Origin: an uncultured Clostridia bacterium | GTDB taxonomy: Bacteria; Bacillota; Clostridia; TANB77; CAG-508 | Reading direction: 5' to 3' | Assembly (NCBI GenBank): GCA_934141555.1 | Contig: CAKPCK010000007.1 | Span: forward strand, 1-64,000 | Length of the DNA stretch: 64,000 bases | Shown: positions 35,249-43,149 of the stretch, piece after piece | How positions within the stretch are numbered: the first letter of the stretch is position 1 | Layout of the letters: every line of letters starts with the position of its first letter | Notes under the pieces: generated by a model | The model's input: only the letters and a program-made list of their open reading frames with translations | Told to the model about the DNA's origin: nothing | The model's database searches: none | Position numbers and translations under genes: made by a program

Positions 35249-37189
35249 GTGCCAGAAATTAATCTGGCATCTAATCAAAATACAATGGAAAAATATTTAA
35301 ATGATGCAATAATAGGAAATAGAAAAATGCTTGCAACATTTTCAAGCAAAGGAGAAATGCTAAGATTATCATATCCAAATCATGATAATAGGCAATATTT
35401 GAAATATTTTCATACAGGAGTAAAAGTAAATGACTCAAATATAATATATTTGCATGATGATATAAACAATACATATATACAATATTATGATAAAGATACA
35501 AATATTTTAAATACAGAAATAACAAATACATATTTTAATTTAAAAATAGTTCAAACAGATTTTGTAACTATAAAAGAAGATGTATTAGTAAAGAAATATT
35601 CATTTATAAATGATAGTAATATAGAACAAGATATAAAATTTTTAATTCATTCAGAATTATTATCAGACCAAAATAATTTTGTAAGTGGTATGGAATTAGA
35701 TAATGGAATGATTCAATTTGCCCATGATTTTTCAATGGCAACATTTGCAAAATCAGAGAAAATATTATCATGTCAGGTAAATGGAACATCAAATAATATA
35801 GGAAGCGGAATTATAGGTGGAAAAGATTATGTAGGAATGTCAAAAGATTCAAGTATAAGTTTTGATATTGGAAAGCTTAAAGCAGGACATAGAAAAGATA
35901 TTGAAATATGTATATATATTGATGAAAAACAAAAGACTATGCATGATTTTATTGATGAGGTTGAAAGAATAAGAAAAATAGATTTTAATAAAGAATTAAA
36001 TGATACAAAAGCATATTGGAAAAAATATGTAAAAGAACATGATGGATTAAAAATAAAAGAAACACAGAATAGTTATGAAGAAAAAATATTAAATATATAT
36101 AAAAGAAGTATATTATTATTTCCATTATTAATAAATGAAGAAACAGGTGGGATTATTGCATCACCAGAAGTTGATGAAGAATTATCTCAATGTGGAAGAT
36201 ATGGATATTGTTGGCCAAGAGATGCAGTATTTATAACACAAGCTTTAGATATTTTAAATATGAGTAGTGAAGCAGATAAATTTTATAATAAATTTTGTAG
36301 GATGACACAAAGTAAAAATGGAATGTGGGAACAAAGATTTTACACAGATGGAAGATTAGCACCTTGTTGGGGATATCAAGTTGATGAAACTGCAAGTGTC
36401 GTATATGGAGTGTATAATCATTATGAATATACAAAAAATGAAGAATTTTTGAAAGAAAATTTACATATGTGTGAACTAGCAATTACATTTTTGAAAAAAT
36501 ATGTATATGATGTATTAGAAGATACGAAAAAATATCATGTAAGTTATGATATTTGGGAAGAGAATGATAAAGGAATACATATGTATTCTTTGGCAAGTAT
36601 TTTTTCATCATTTGATACTATGAAAAAAATATATAAAGCATTAGGAAAAAATGTTTCAGATTTTGAAAACAATAGATTAAAAGAAGAAAAAATAAACAAA
36701 AATATTAAAGAAATAGATGAATTAATGTTAAAAGTAAAAGAATATATTGAACAAAATTTATATGATGAAAATAGAAAATCATATGTAAGAAATACAAAAG
36801 ATAGAAGAATTGATATAAGTTTACTTGGAGCAGTTTATCCATTTAATGTTTTTTCACCAAAAGAGAAGAAGATTTTAAACACAATAGAGAATATAAATTT
36901 AACACTTAGAACATATACTGGAGGATATCAAAGATATGAAAATGATGGATATAGAAATGGATCTCCATGGATAATTGCTAATTTATGGATGACATTGTAT
37001 TATTTAGAAATAGGAGAAAAGAAGAAAGCTAAAGAAACATTTGACTTTGTATTAAAAACAGTTGGAAAGCATAGTTTATTAGGAGAGCAAATTGATAATT
37101 CAACATTAAAACCAAATTGGGTTATTGGATTAGGCTGGTCACATGCGATGTTTATTATAGTTTTAGAGAAACTTTTTAATGTGAGATGA
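35249..37189 (+). CDS. Glycoside hydrolase family 15 (glucoamylase-like) protein
   Basis: A 646-aa protein. The N-terminal beta-sandwich (about 1-260) precedes an alpha6/alpha6 catalytic barrel (about 270-640) with GRYGYCWPRDAVFITQALDI near 315-334 and PNWVIGLGWSHAMF near 625-638. Family members hydrolyse alpha-glucans; with no signal peptide it should act inside the cell, perhaps on glycogen-like polymer or trehalose. The GTG 35249 has AAGGAG at 9 bases, but related proteins usually begin at MEKYLNDAIIGN (ATG 35285). A 7-bp hairpin (35250-35269) lies between the two options. Confidence 0.8.
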   Translation: MPEINLASNQNTMEKYLNDAIIGNRKMLATFSSKGEMLRLSYPNHDNRQYLKYFHTGVKVNDSNIIYLHDDINNTYIQYYDKDTNILNTEITNTYFNLKIVQTDFVTIKEDVLVKKYSFINDSNIEQDIKFLIHSELLSDQNNFVSGMELDNGMIQFAHDFSMATFAKSEKILSCQVNGTSNNIGSGIIGGKDYVGMSKDSSISFDIGKLKAGHRKDIEICIYIDEKQKTMHDFIDEVERIRKIDFNKELNDTKAYWKKYVKEHDGLKIKETQNSYEEKILNIYKRSILLFPLLINEETGGIIASPEVDEELSQCGRYGYCWPRDAVFITQALDILNMSSEADKFYNKFCRMTQSKNGMWEQRFYTDGRLAPCWGYQVDETASVVYGVYNHYEYTKNEEFLKENLHMCELAITFLKKYVYDVLEDTKKYHVSYDIWEENDKGIHMYSLASIFSSFDTMKKIYKALGKNVSDFENNRLKEEKINKNIKEIDELMLKVKEYIEQNLYDENRKSYVRNTKDRRIDISLLGAVYPFNVFSPKEKKILNTIENINLTLRTYTGGYQRYENDGYRNGSPWIIANLWMTLYYLEIGEKKKAKETFDFVLKTVGKHSLLGEQIDNSTLKPNWVIGLGWSHAMFIIVLEKLFNVR

Positions 37190-37202
37190 AAGGAAAAAAT
37201 AA

Positions 37203-37370
37203 ATGGAACAAAGTAAATGGGTTATTGTAAGAAGAGAAACAGGTTTTGAAAAATTTAAAAGAAGTATAAAAAATATATTTTTTAAATTATTTAGGAAAGA
37301 CAAAGATTTAAAAAAGATGAAGAATAAAGTAAAAAATAGTGGAGAAATAGTAGTAGAAATTATTTGTTAA
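37203..37370 (+). CDS. Small basic protein, 55 aa
   Basis: The ATG is preceded by AAAGGA at about 9 bases and lies 13 bases after the GH15 stop. The protein starts MEQSKWVIVRRETGFEKFKR and is strongly basic in the middle (FKLFRKDKDLKKMKNK). It ends EIVVEIIC. No known family recognised. The good SD and the tight spacing support real translation, but short Lys-rich frames are common in A+T-rich DNA. Confidence 0.45.
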   Translation: MEQSKWVIVRRETGFEKFKRSIKNIFFKLFRKDKDLKKMKNKVKNSGEIVVEIIC

Positions 37371-37385
37371 AAATAAAAAGAATAT

Positions 37386-37431
37386 TAATAATAATAAAAA
37401 CACAGCCAGCCGAAAAATTTCAGCTGGCTGT
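37386..37431 (-). terminator. Terminator of the GC-rich cassette
   Basis: A perfect 8-bp G+C-rich stem CAGCCAGC / GCTGGCTG (37403-37410, 37423-37430) with a 12-base loop. On the minus strand it is followed by TGTTTTTATTATTATT. It sits 32 bases downstream of the cassette gene stop. Confidence 0.8.
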
Positions 37432-37462
37432 TTTGGGTTTGCTAGTGGCTTGCTCCAAAGTA

Positions 37463-38617
37463 TTACTTCAGAGCATTGACGATGGAAGAGAGGGTCTCAA
37501 CCATCTTATGGTTGTGGAGCATCTCCTTGATAGAGAAGCCGATAGATTCTGCTTCTACCAGGGACTTTGCATCCTCGACAGTGAACCCTTTAGCCTCGAG
37601 AGCACGGAGCATGTCGCCATACTTGTTCAGCACCTCAACAGTGTGGGTGAGTGCAGCGACGTTGTTTTCCTGTTTGGAAGCGATGCTGGTGGAATCTTCT
37701 TCCTCGGAGGTGTTTGCCTCAGGGGTGGATTCCTTTTCCACAGCGACCTCTTCGGTGGCAGGTTCTTCAGAAGAAGCACTGTCAGAGGAAGAGACTTCTT
37801 CACAGGGGTCGGTCTCGGTGGGCGTGGGCTGTTCCTCATATTTGGGGAAGTCGTTCGGGTTGAGTCCTTTGAATGGACAGTTGCCACTGGGAATGACTTC
37901 CGGAATGGGAGAGGAGGCCTTCAGGGTGCGGATGAGCTTGCCAAGTTCAGGCGCGATGGTTACCAGGACGGCACGGGTCTGGTCTGCACATTTGACGTTC
38001 TTGAGAACATCAGAGATTTCGGCAGGCTTACCGCTCAGGAGATGCTTAGCATCTTCTTCCGTCATGTAAGACGCGGTCTGACAGGCGATATACCGGACGA
38101 TGGGGTGCCAGATTTTCTTGGAAATATTATCCAGTTCGGTGGGGCAGTTGTGCAGGATGTCTGCATCAATTGCACAGAACTGGGGATGTTCCTTCTGGTA
38201 ACCGTCGAACAAGTAGATAACCAGCTCGGGGATTTCATACTTGCAGATGCTTTCCTTGCCTTCTGCCTTGGCGGCAGTGAAGCCCAGAATGTTCAGAGAC
38301 TTTTCCGTTTCGGAAGAGATCTCCTTGGCGGACTTGGTGTCCACATTCATCTTCAGCAGCAGGCTGAGCACAGCACTGAAATCAGCTCGCTTGTTCCGGC
38401 CATCAGCTGGATGAGCGGAGAGGAGCAGATCCAGAGCCTTCTTAAAGGACTCTGCATTGGTCTTGGGAGATGCAACAACTTCGGAAGGGGCAGCTTCGAT
38501 AGCTGCGTTGTTTTCAGAAGTGGTGGAGCAGGAAGCAACCTTGGTGGCAGCTTTCTTCATCAGAGCACTCTGAAAAGCCTTCTTGTTGGCGGCGGACTTG
38601 GTGTTATTCTTGGTCAT
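37463..38617 (-). CDS. Foreign GC-rich gene, 384-aa protein of unknown function
   Basis: I do not recognise this protein. The base and codon use is unlike every neighbour: one 60-base line counted (37681-37740) is 53% G+C, and codons such as CTG, GCC, AAG and ACC replace the usual A/T-ending ones. Residues 1-55 are Ala/Ser/Lys-rich and probably disordered. Residues 56-235 look like a helical globular domain with several Cys and Trp170. Residues 261-312 are an acidic Ser/Thr/Glu/Pro linker, and 318-384 are a predicted helical C-terminus. No signal peptide or membrane span. It has its own consensus promoter, an AGGAGG SD 9 bases from the ATG, and its own terminator. Acquisition from a higher-G+C Firmicute is inferred. 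Confidence 0.75.
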   Translation of the reverse strand: MTKNNTKSAANKKAFQSALMKKAATKVASCSTTSENNAAIEAAPSEVVASPKTNAESFKKALDLLLSAHPADGRNKRADFSAVLSLLLKMNVDTKSAKEISSETEKSLNILGFTAAKAEGKESICKYEIPELVIYLFDGYQKEHPQFCAIDADILHNCPTELDNISKKIWHPIVRYIACQTASYMTEEDAKHLLSGKPAEISDVLKNVKCADQTRAVLVTIAPELGKLIRTLKASSPIPEVIPSGNCPFKGLNPNDFPKYEEQPTPTETDPCEEVSSSDSASSEEPATEEVAVEKESTPEANTSEEEDSTSIASKQENNVAALTHTVEVLNKYGDMLRALEAKGFTVEDAKSLVEAESIGFSIKEMLHNHKMVETLSSIVNALK

Positions 38618-38664
38618 GATAGTTTCCTCCTATAAGAAACCCAAAAAAAATATACGATAAATAT

Positions 38665-38693
38665 ATTATAATATATTTTACATAATTTGTCAA
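38665..38693 (-). promoter_or_regulatory. Perfect consensus sigma-A promoter of the GC-rich cassette
   Basis: On the minus strand, TTGACA (38688-38693), exactly 17 bases, then TATAAT (38665-38670). The 5' leader is about 40 bases. Confidence 0.85.
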
Positions 38694-38736
38694 CATAGGT
38701 TAAAGCGATAAAAAGTAACAAAATTTTACAAAATAC

Positions 38737-38765
38737 TTGCAAAAATTTATTGAGATTTATATAAT
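38737..38765 (+). promoter_or_regulatory. Sigma-A promoter of the DUF975 gene
   Basis: TTGCAA (38737-38742), a 17-base spacer, then TATAAT (38760-38765). It diverges from the cassette promoter, with about 45 bases between the two -35 hexamers. Confidence 0.65.
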
Positions 38766-38816
38766 AATAATGGTATTATTTATAATATATAATTACAAAA
38801 GAAGGGAGGAATAAAA

Positions 38817-39635
38817 ATGGTAGCAACAAACATAAGAAAAGAAGCAAGAGAATCATTAAAAGGAAAATGGGGTAAAGCAATTGCAATGCTTTTTATTGAA
38901 GCAATAATAATTGGAATAATTAGTGGAATTGAAGGAGCATTAAAAGACAATTCTATAATAAAGCCAATAATTTCAATTTTAGAAGTTGTTATACAAGTTC
39001 CATTAGCATTTGGGTTGGTATATGCATTTATAAAATTAAAAAGAAATGAAGAAGTAAATTATTTTGATTTTATAAAAATTGGTTTTGAAAATTTTAGCAG
39101 ATCTTGGGCAATATGTTTTAGAACATTAATAAAAATGATATTACCAATAATTTGCATTATTGTAGCATTAATATTAGTTGGAATAATGTTTGCTGTTGGA
39201 GGAGTTACTGGAATAGCAATGGGTGCTGGACAACAAGCATTAGGAATAATTATATTAGCTATTGCAATATATGTTGCAGCAATAGCATATGCAGTAATTA
39301 TTGGACTAAAATATGCATTAGCTACATATATAGCTTATGATAATCAAGATATGACAGCTAAAGACATAGTTGAAAAAAGTGCTGAATTAATGGTTGGACA
39401 TAGAGGAGATTTATTTGTATTAGTTTTATCATTTTTAGGATGGGCAATATTATGTTATGTTCCATTAATGTTAGCATATGCAACTATATTAATAATACCT
39501 GCAGCAATTATTTTTGGAATATGCACGGTACTTGCAATATTAGGTTTAGGAGCATATGTACAAACATCAAAAGTATGTTTTTATGATGATGTTTTACAAT
39601 TAAAATCAGAAAAAAATACAGAAATTCAAGAATAG
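38817..39635 (+). CDS. DUF975 family membrane protein
   Basis: A 272-aa polytopic protein (about six membrane segments). The DUF975 opening is NIRKEARESLKGKWGKAIAM, with PLAFGLVYAFIKLKRNEEVN near 61-80. The family is common in Firmicutes and its function is unknown. It is a single-gene unit with its own promoter, GGGAGGA SD and terminator. The codon use is host-like, unlike the cassette immediately upstream. Confidence 0.75.
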   Translation: MVATNIRKEARESLKGKWGKAIAMLFIEAIIIGIISGIEGALKDNSIIKPIISILEVVIQVPLAFGLVYAFIKLKRNEEVNYFDFIKIGFENFSRSWAICFRTLIKMILPIICIIVALILVGIMFAVGGVTGIAMGAGQQALGIIILAIAIYVAAIAYAVIIGLKYALATYIAYDNQDMTAKDIVEKSAELMVGHRGDLFVLVLSFLGWAILCYVPLMLAYATILIIPAAIIFGICTVLAILGLGAYVQTSKVCFYDDVLQLKSEKNTEIQE

Positions 39636-39642
39636 AAAATAG

Positions 39643-39674
39643 AATGGGATGAGCTAAATCATCTCATTTTTTTC
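39643..39674 (+). terminator. Terminator of the DUF975 gene
   Basis: AATGGGATG (39643-39651) pairs with CATCTCATT (39660-39668 region) with one G-T pair, then a run of Ts. Confidence 0.75.
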
Positions 39675-39691
39675 TTATTTTAAATTTTCTA

Positions 39692-39720
39692 TTGAAAGTT
39701 TTTGAATATTGTTATATAAT
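39692..39720 (+). promoter_or_regulatory. Sigma-A promoter of yqeG
   Basis: TTGAAA (39692-39697), a 17-base spacer, then TATAAT (39715-39720). Confidence 0.65.
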
Positions 39721-39747
39721 TTGAAAAAAAGTACAAGGAGAAAAAAA

Positions 39748-40260
39748 TTGATACTATATCCAAAAGCATATTTTAACAATGTAAAAGAAATATCAATAGA
39801 ATTTTTAAAAAAGAATAATATAAAAGCATTAATATTAGATGTAGACAATACACTCATAGATTATGATAGAAACATGCCAGATGGAATTGTAGAATGGGTA
39901 GAACAACTAAAATATGATGGAATAAAATTTTACATTGTATCAAACACAAATAAAAAAGATAAAGTTGAACAAGTATCACAAAAACTAAAAATAAAATATA
40001 ATTATTTTGCAAAAAAACCATTAAAAACAGGACTATTAAAAGCACAAAAGGAATTACAAGAAAAGCCAGAAAATGTTGCAGTAGTAGGAGACCAAATCTT
40101 TACAGATGTATTAGGGGGAAATAGATGCAAAATGTTTACAATCTTGATAGAACCAATAGCTGAAAAAGATATATGGCTAACAAAAGTAAAAAGACCAATA
40201 GAGATATTTATAAAGAAAAAATATTTTAAGAAAATAAACAAAGGAGGAGATATGGAATAG
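39748..40260 (+). CDS. yqeG: YqeG family HAD IIIA-type phosphatase
   Basis: A 170-aa HAD phosphatase with the nucleophile motif LDVDNTLIDYD near residues 29-39 and the motif III/IV region VAVVGDQIFTDVLGGNR near 110-126. The start is TTG 39748, seven bases after AAGGAG. Frame-open sequence further upstream overlaps the promoter. The family is related to mitochondrial phosphatidylglycerophosphatase PTPMT1/GEP4-like HADs, but the bacterial substrate is uncertain. Neighbours are a prepilin peptidase and an M24 peptidase, in one likely operon. Confidence 0.85.
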   Translation: MILYPKAYFNNVKEISIEFLKKNNIKALILDVDNTLIDYDRNMPDGIVEWVEQLKYDGIKFYIVSNTNKKDKVEQVSQKLKIKYNYFAKKPLKTGLLKAQKELQEKPENVAVVGDQIFTDVLGGNRCKMFTILIEPIAEKDIWLTKVKRPIEIFIKKKYFKKINKGGDME

Positions 40261-40284
40261 TTTGATCTATCCATACAATAAGAA

Positions 40285-41040
40285 ATGTATATAAATGACA
40301 CACACATAGGATTTTTTATAGGAATATTTATATTAGGCTTATTAGTAGGCCAGTTTGTAGATTGGATGAATAAAAGATTACCAGAATACAAAAAAGTTTT
40401 CTCAAAAGAAATGTTTCAAGAATATAAAATAAACTTTAAACCCAATTATATGTTAATGTTAATTACAGCTATATTATATTGTGCAATATTATATAGGTAT
40501 GGCGTACAGAAAACACTGATAGAAAATTTAAACTTAATAAAATATTTAATTTTAACACCAATGCTATTATCAGCATTTGTAATAGATTATAGACAACAAA
40601 TTATACCAAATAGATTAAATTTAACAATGTTTGAAATAGGATTAATAATAGCATTTTTATATGGAATGTCAAATGTAGCAATAACAGTAGATATGTTACT
40701 TGGAATGTTAGTTGGTGGAGGAATATTTTTAGCAATAACATTAATAGGAAGTTTAATATATGGAAAAGAAGCATTAGGATTTGGTGATGTAAAATTAATG
40801 GGAGCATTAGGATTATATTTTGGGGTATCAAATATTTTAGCAATAACAGCAATGTCATTTCTAATAGGTGCAATATTAGGAATAATATTAATAGTTACCA
40901 AAATAAAAAAATCAGATGAATATATACCATTTGGACCATTTATAGTAATAGCAACATTTATAAGTATATTTGTACCATTTGATATATTATTAAAAATACT
41001 TTTAGTAATATTCACATTAGGAACATATAAAGCAGTATAA
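40285..41040 (+). CDS. A24 family prepilin peptidase lacking the cysteine-rich methylase domain
   Basis: A 251-aa membrane protein with both catalytic aspartates of type IV leader peptidases in place: VIDYRQQIIPNR near residues 99-110 and the GFGDVKLMGALG motif near 166-177. The IPFGPF end also matches. The N-terminal zinc-cysteine loop that goes with N-methylation is absent. It could cleave pilins encoded in this window, complementing the PilD-like protein at 7126. No pilin gene lies next to it. The ATG lacks a clear SD by eye. Confidence 0.8.
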   Translation: MYINDTHIGFFIGIFILGLLVGQFVDWMNKRLPEYKKVFSKEMFQEYKINFKPNYMLMLITAILYCAILYRYGVQKTLIENLNLIKYLILTPMLLSAFVIDYRQQIIPNRLNLTMFEIGLIIAFLYGMSNVAITVDMLLGMLVGGGIFLAITLIGSLIYGKEALGFGDVKLMGALGLYFGVSNILAITAMSFLIGAILGIILIVTKIKKSDEYIPFGPFIVIATFISIFVPFDILLKILLVIFTLGTYKAV

Positions 41041-41066
41041 ATGTATTTGAAAGGAATTGAATTTGA

Positions 41067-42125
41067 ATGAATAGAAAAATGCAATGGTTGAGAAACAAAC
41101 TATTGAGTATGGATTTGCAAGGCATGATAGTATCAAATCCAGTAAATATAAGATATTTAACTAATATAAAAGCAGAAGGAATATTATTAGTAACAAGAAA
41201 AGAAAATATATTTTTAACAGATTCAAGATATATTGAAGATGTTCACAATACATTAACATTATTTGATGAAATAGTTGTATATGATATGAGAGGATTATCA
41301 ATAGATGACTATGAGAACTTCTTTATGTTCTGTGAAAATGTAGGATTTGAAGAAAATTATGTAACATATGCAAAATACAAAGAATATATGCATAGATTTA
41401 AAATAAATAATTTTGTAGAAACAGAAAATATGATAGAAAAACAAAGAATGATAAAAGATGAAGAAGAAATTGAATCTATACAAAAAGCATGTAAAGTAAC
41501 AGATGAATGTTTTGAATATATATTAGGATATATAAAGCCTGGTATGACAGAAAAGCAAATTGCAAGAGAAATTGATGATTACTATTATAAAAATGCAGAA
41601 GGAACATCATTTGACACGATAGTTGCATCTGGTGAAAATTCTTCAAAACCACATGCAGTTCCAACAGATAGAAAAATACAAGAAAAAGATATTATAACAA
41701 TAGACATGGGGTGTAAAATTGATGGATATTGTTCAGATATGACAAGAACATTTTTTGTGGGAGAAGTACCAGAAGAAATGAAAAAAGTATATGATTTAGT
41801 ACTAAAAAATCAAGTTCAAACATTAAATGATATGAGAGAAGGATATAGTACTAAAATGTTGGCTAAAATGGTAGATAATGATTTTAGATTAAATGATTAT
41901 GATTTAATACATGCTTTAGGGCATGGAGTTGGATTAGATATTCATGAATCACCAATTATTAGTACAAGATCTGAAAATACACTAAAAGAAAATATGGTTG
42001 TAACAGATGAGCCTGGAATTTATATTGCAGGGCAATTTGGTGTTAGAATTGAAGATACAGTTTTAATTACTAAAGGTGGTTGCGAAGCATTAACTAAGTC
42101 AAATAAGGAGTATGTAGTTATTTAG
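41067..42125 (+). CDS. pepP: Xaa-Pro aminopeptidase (M24 family)
   Basis: A 352-aa cytoplasmic metallopeptidase. The N-terminal creatinase-like domain covers about 1-125 and the pita-bread domain about 130-350. Metal ligands are visible: DMGCKIDGYCSDMTRTF near 213-229, HALGHGVGLDIHE near 285-297, DEPGIY near 314-319 and RIEDT near 328-332. It removes N-terminal residues before proline. It follows the A24 peptidase by 26 bases, with GAAAGGA upstream. Confidence 0.9.
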   Translation: MNRKMQWLRNKLLSMDLQGMIVSNPVNIRYLTNIKAEGILLVTRKENIFLTDSRYIEDVHNTLTLFDEIVVYDMRGLSIDDYENFFMFCENVGFEENYVTYAKYKEYMHRFKINNFVETENMIEKQRMIKDEEEIESIQKACKVTDECFEYILGYIKPGMTEKQIAREIDDYYYKNAEGTSFDTIVASGENSSKPHAVPTDRKIQEKDIITIDMGCKIDGYCSDMTRTFFVGEVPEEMKKVYDLVLKNQVQTLNDMREGYSTKMLAKMVDNDFRLNDYDLIHALGHGVGLDIHESPIISTRSENTLKENMVVTDEPGIYIAGQFGVRIEDTVLITKGGCEALTKSNKEYVVI

Positions 42126-42201
42126 AGGATATATAGTATTAAAATTATTGAATAATAAGAGATAAAAAAGAGGAAATCCTTAGCCTAAAATAGGGGATAA
42201 A

Positions 42202-42245
42202 AGAGCAAGGGAATGCAGATTGCAAACCTTGCTCTAATTTATTTT
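42202..42245 (+). terminator. Terminator-like hairpin after pepP
   Basis: A perfect 9-bp stem AGAGCAAGG / CCTTGCTCT (42202-42210, 42227-42235) followed by a weak T-rich tract. Confidence 0.55.
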
Positions 42246-42301
42246 AAGGAGAGAATAAAGTTTAAACAATTAAATAACATTATAGAAATTGTTATTAAGT
42301 G

Positions 42302-42330
42302 TTGAATAGTTACGGGAATAATGTTATAAT
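42302..42330 (+). promoter_or_regulatory. Sigma-A promoter of the 113-aa gene
   Basis: TTGAAT (42302-42307), a 17-base spacer, then TATAAT (42325-42330). Confidence 0.65.
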
Positions 42331-42350
42331 TCTTTGTAGTTATACGAATA
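42307..42350 (+). promoter_or_regulatory. Operator-like direct repeats around the -10 region
   Basis: TAGTTACGGGAATA (42307-42320) and TAGTTATACGAATA (42337-42350) are near-identical direct repeats spaced 30 bases (about three helical turns). They lie in the spacer and just downstream of the -10. Confidence 0.45.
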
Positions 42351-42407
42351 GTAACCAAAATATTTAATCAGCAAATCTCTAAAAACAATTGTTAGGAGGT
42401 ATTTTTG

Positions 42408-42749
42408 ATGAAAGAAATTACTCAAAAAGATATTGAAAAAGTGAAATGTGAGTTAGCTAAAAAACGGAAAGAATTTGATGAATTAACTTTTACAGATTTG
42501 GAAGAACAACTTAAGTGGATTCGGGAATTTTTTAATGAATATATCCCAGAATTGGAAAAGAGGTTTTTTTCGGAAAAAGAGTTAAGAGAATGGAAGTTTT
42601 TGCCTAATGAACTTAGAATTTATTTTTATTTATATTTCCCAGAACATGGATTAAATATGGCAAATTATTCTCAGGAACTTTGCTATAAACTTGCTGAAGA
42701 ACGTGAAGGAAAATATCCATATTTAACAGGAAGAAGATTTTTATTTTAA
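42408..42749 (+). CDS. Hypothetical 113-aa protein with atypical codons
   Basis: A 113-aa soluble protein, rich in Glu/Lys/Phe/Tyr, with the motif WIREFFNEYIPELEKRFF near residues 33-50 and a C-terminal YPYLTGRRFLF. I do not recognise it. The ATG 42408 has AGGAGG eight bases upstream. It uses CGG arginine codons at least twice, rare in this window, suggesting recent acquisition. It is monocistronic, with its own promoter, direct repeats that could be an operator, and a terminator. Confidence 0.6.
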   Translation: MKEITQKDIEKVKCELAKKRKEFDELTFTDLEEQLKWIREFFNEYIPELEKRFFSEKELREWKFLPNELRIYFYLYFPEHGLNMANYSQELCYKLAEEREGKYPYLTGRRFLF

Positions 42750-42828
42750 GTATAATGGTGAAGAATAAATTGATAAAGGTGAAAATATAGTATAAAATTC
42801 TTATTTCAATAAATAGAGAAATTCTTTT

Positions 42829-42878
42829 GCAAAGAAAGTAACCTATATAATTTATATGTAGATTACTTTCTTTTTAAA
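42829..42878 (+). terminator. Terminator of the 113-aa gene
   Basis: A perfect 11-bp stem AAAGAAAGTAA / TTACTTTCTTT (42831-42841, 42863-42873) followed by Ts. Confidence 0.65.
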
Positions 42879-42933
42879 TAAATTATTTTTTACTATTTGA
42901 CTTCTTTATATCTGTGTATAATAAGTACAGGAA

Positions 42934-42978
42934 ATGAATAAACGCAGTGAATGTGGTTACCACTACATAAAAGTATAA
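42934..42978 (+). CDS. Candidate 14-aa leader peptide
   Basis: ATG preceded by a weak AGGA. The peptide reads MNKRSECGYHYIKV and its stop codon overlaps the first base of the terminator stem. Consecutive Tyr-His-Tyr codons lie near the end. The coding part contains the segment that can pair with the terminator's left arm, the arrangement of a ribosome-controlled attenuator. A -10-like TATAAT (42917-42922) lies upstream but its best -35 (TTGACT) is only 14 bases away. Confidence 0.4.
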   Translation: MNKRSECGYHYIKV

Positions 42979-43025
42979 CAACACATTCGCAATATTGGCA
43001 TAGAGGAATGTGTTGTTATTTTTAT
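42977..43025 (+). terminator. Attenuator-type terminator with competing upstream pairing
   Basis: A perfect 12-bp stem AACAACACATTC / GAATGTGTTGTT (42977-42988, 43006-43017) followed by ATTTTTATT. The left arm can instead pair with GTGAATGTG at 42947-42955 (CACATTCGC, 9 bp with one G-T), giving a second, antiterminator fold. Confidence 0.7.
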
Positions 43026-43086
43026 TGTAAAAATTGCTTGAAGCGAACAGAAAAATACAATAAATATAAAAAATAACAAAAACATC

Positions 43087-43115
43087 TACACAAAAACAAA
43101 ATAATGTGTTATAAT
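43087..43115 (+). promoter_or_regulatory. Promoter of yebC
   Basis: TACACA (43087-43092), a 17-base spacer, then TATAAT (43110-43115) with an extended -10 TGT. The region between this promoter and the attenuator holds nothing else I can see. Confidence 0.55.
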
Positions 43116-43149
43116 GATTGCATTAAGTTACAAATAGGAGGAATTAGAG

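Noticed and set aside
37364..38635. Long open frames on the plus strand opposite the GC-rich gene (up to 423 codons)
   Set aside because: They have no SD, no promoter and poor protein-like composition. They arise because the minus-strand gene is G+C-rich and leaves few stop codons in the antisense frames.
42126..42404. A riboswitch or T-box in the pepP downstream region
   Set aside because: Only one terminator-like hairpin and a promoter with direct repeats are visible; no specifier or conserved aptamer bases could be recognised.
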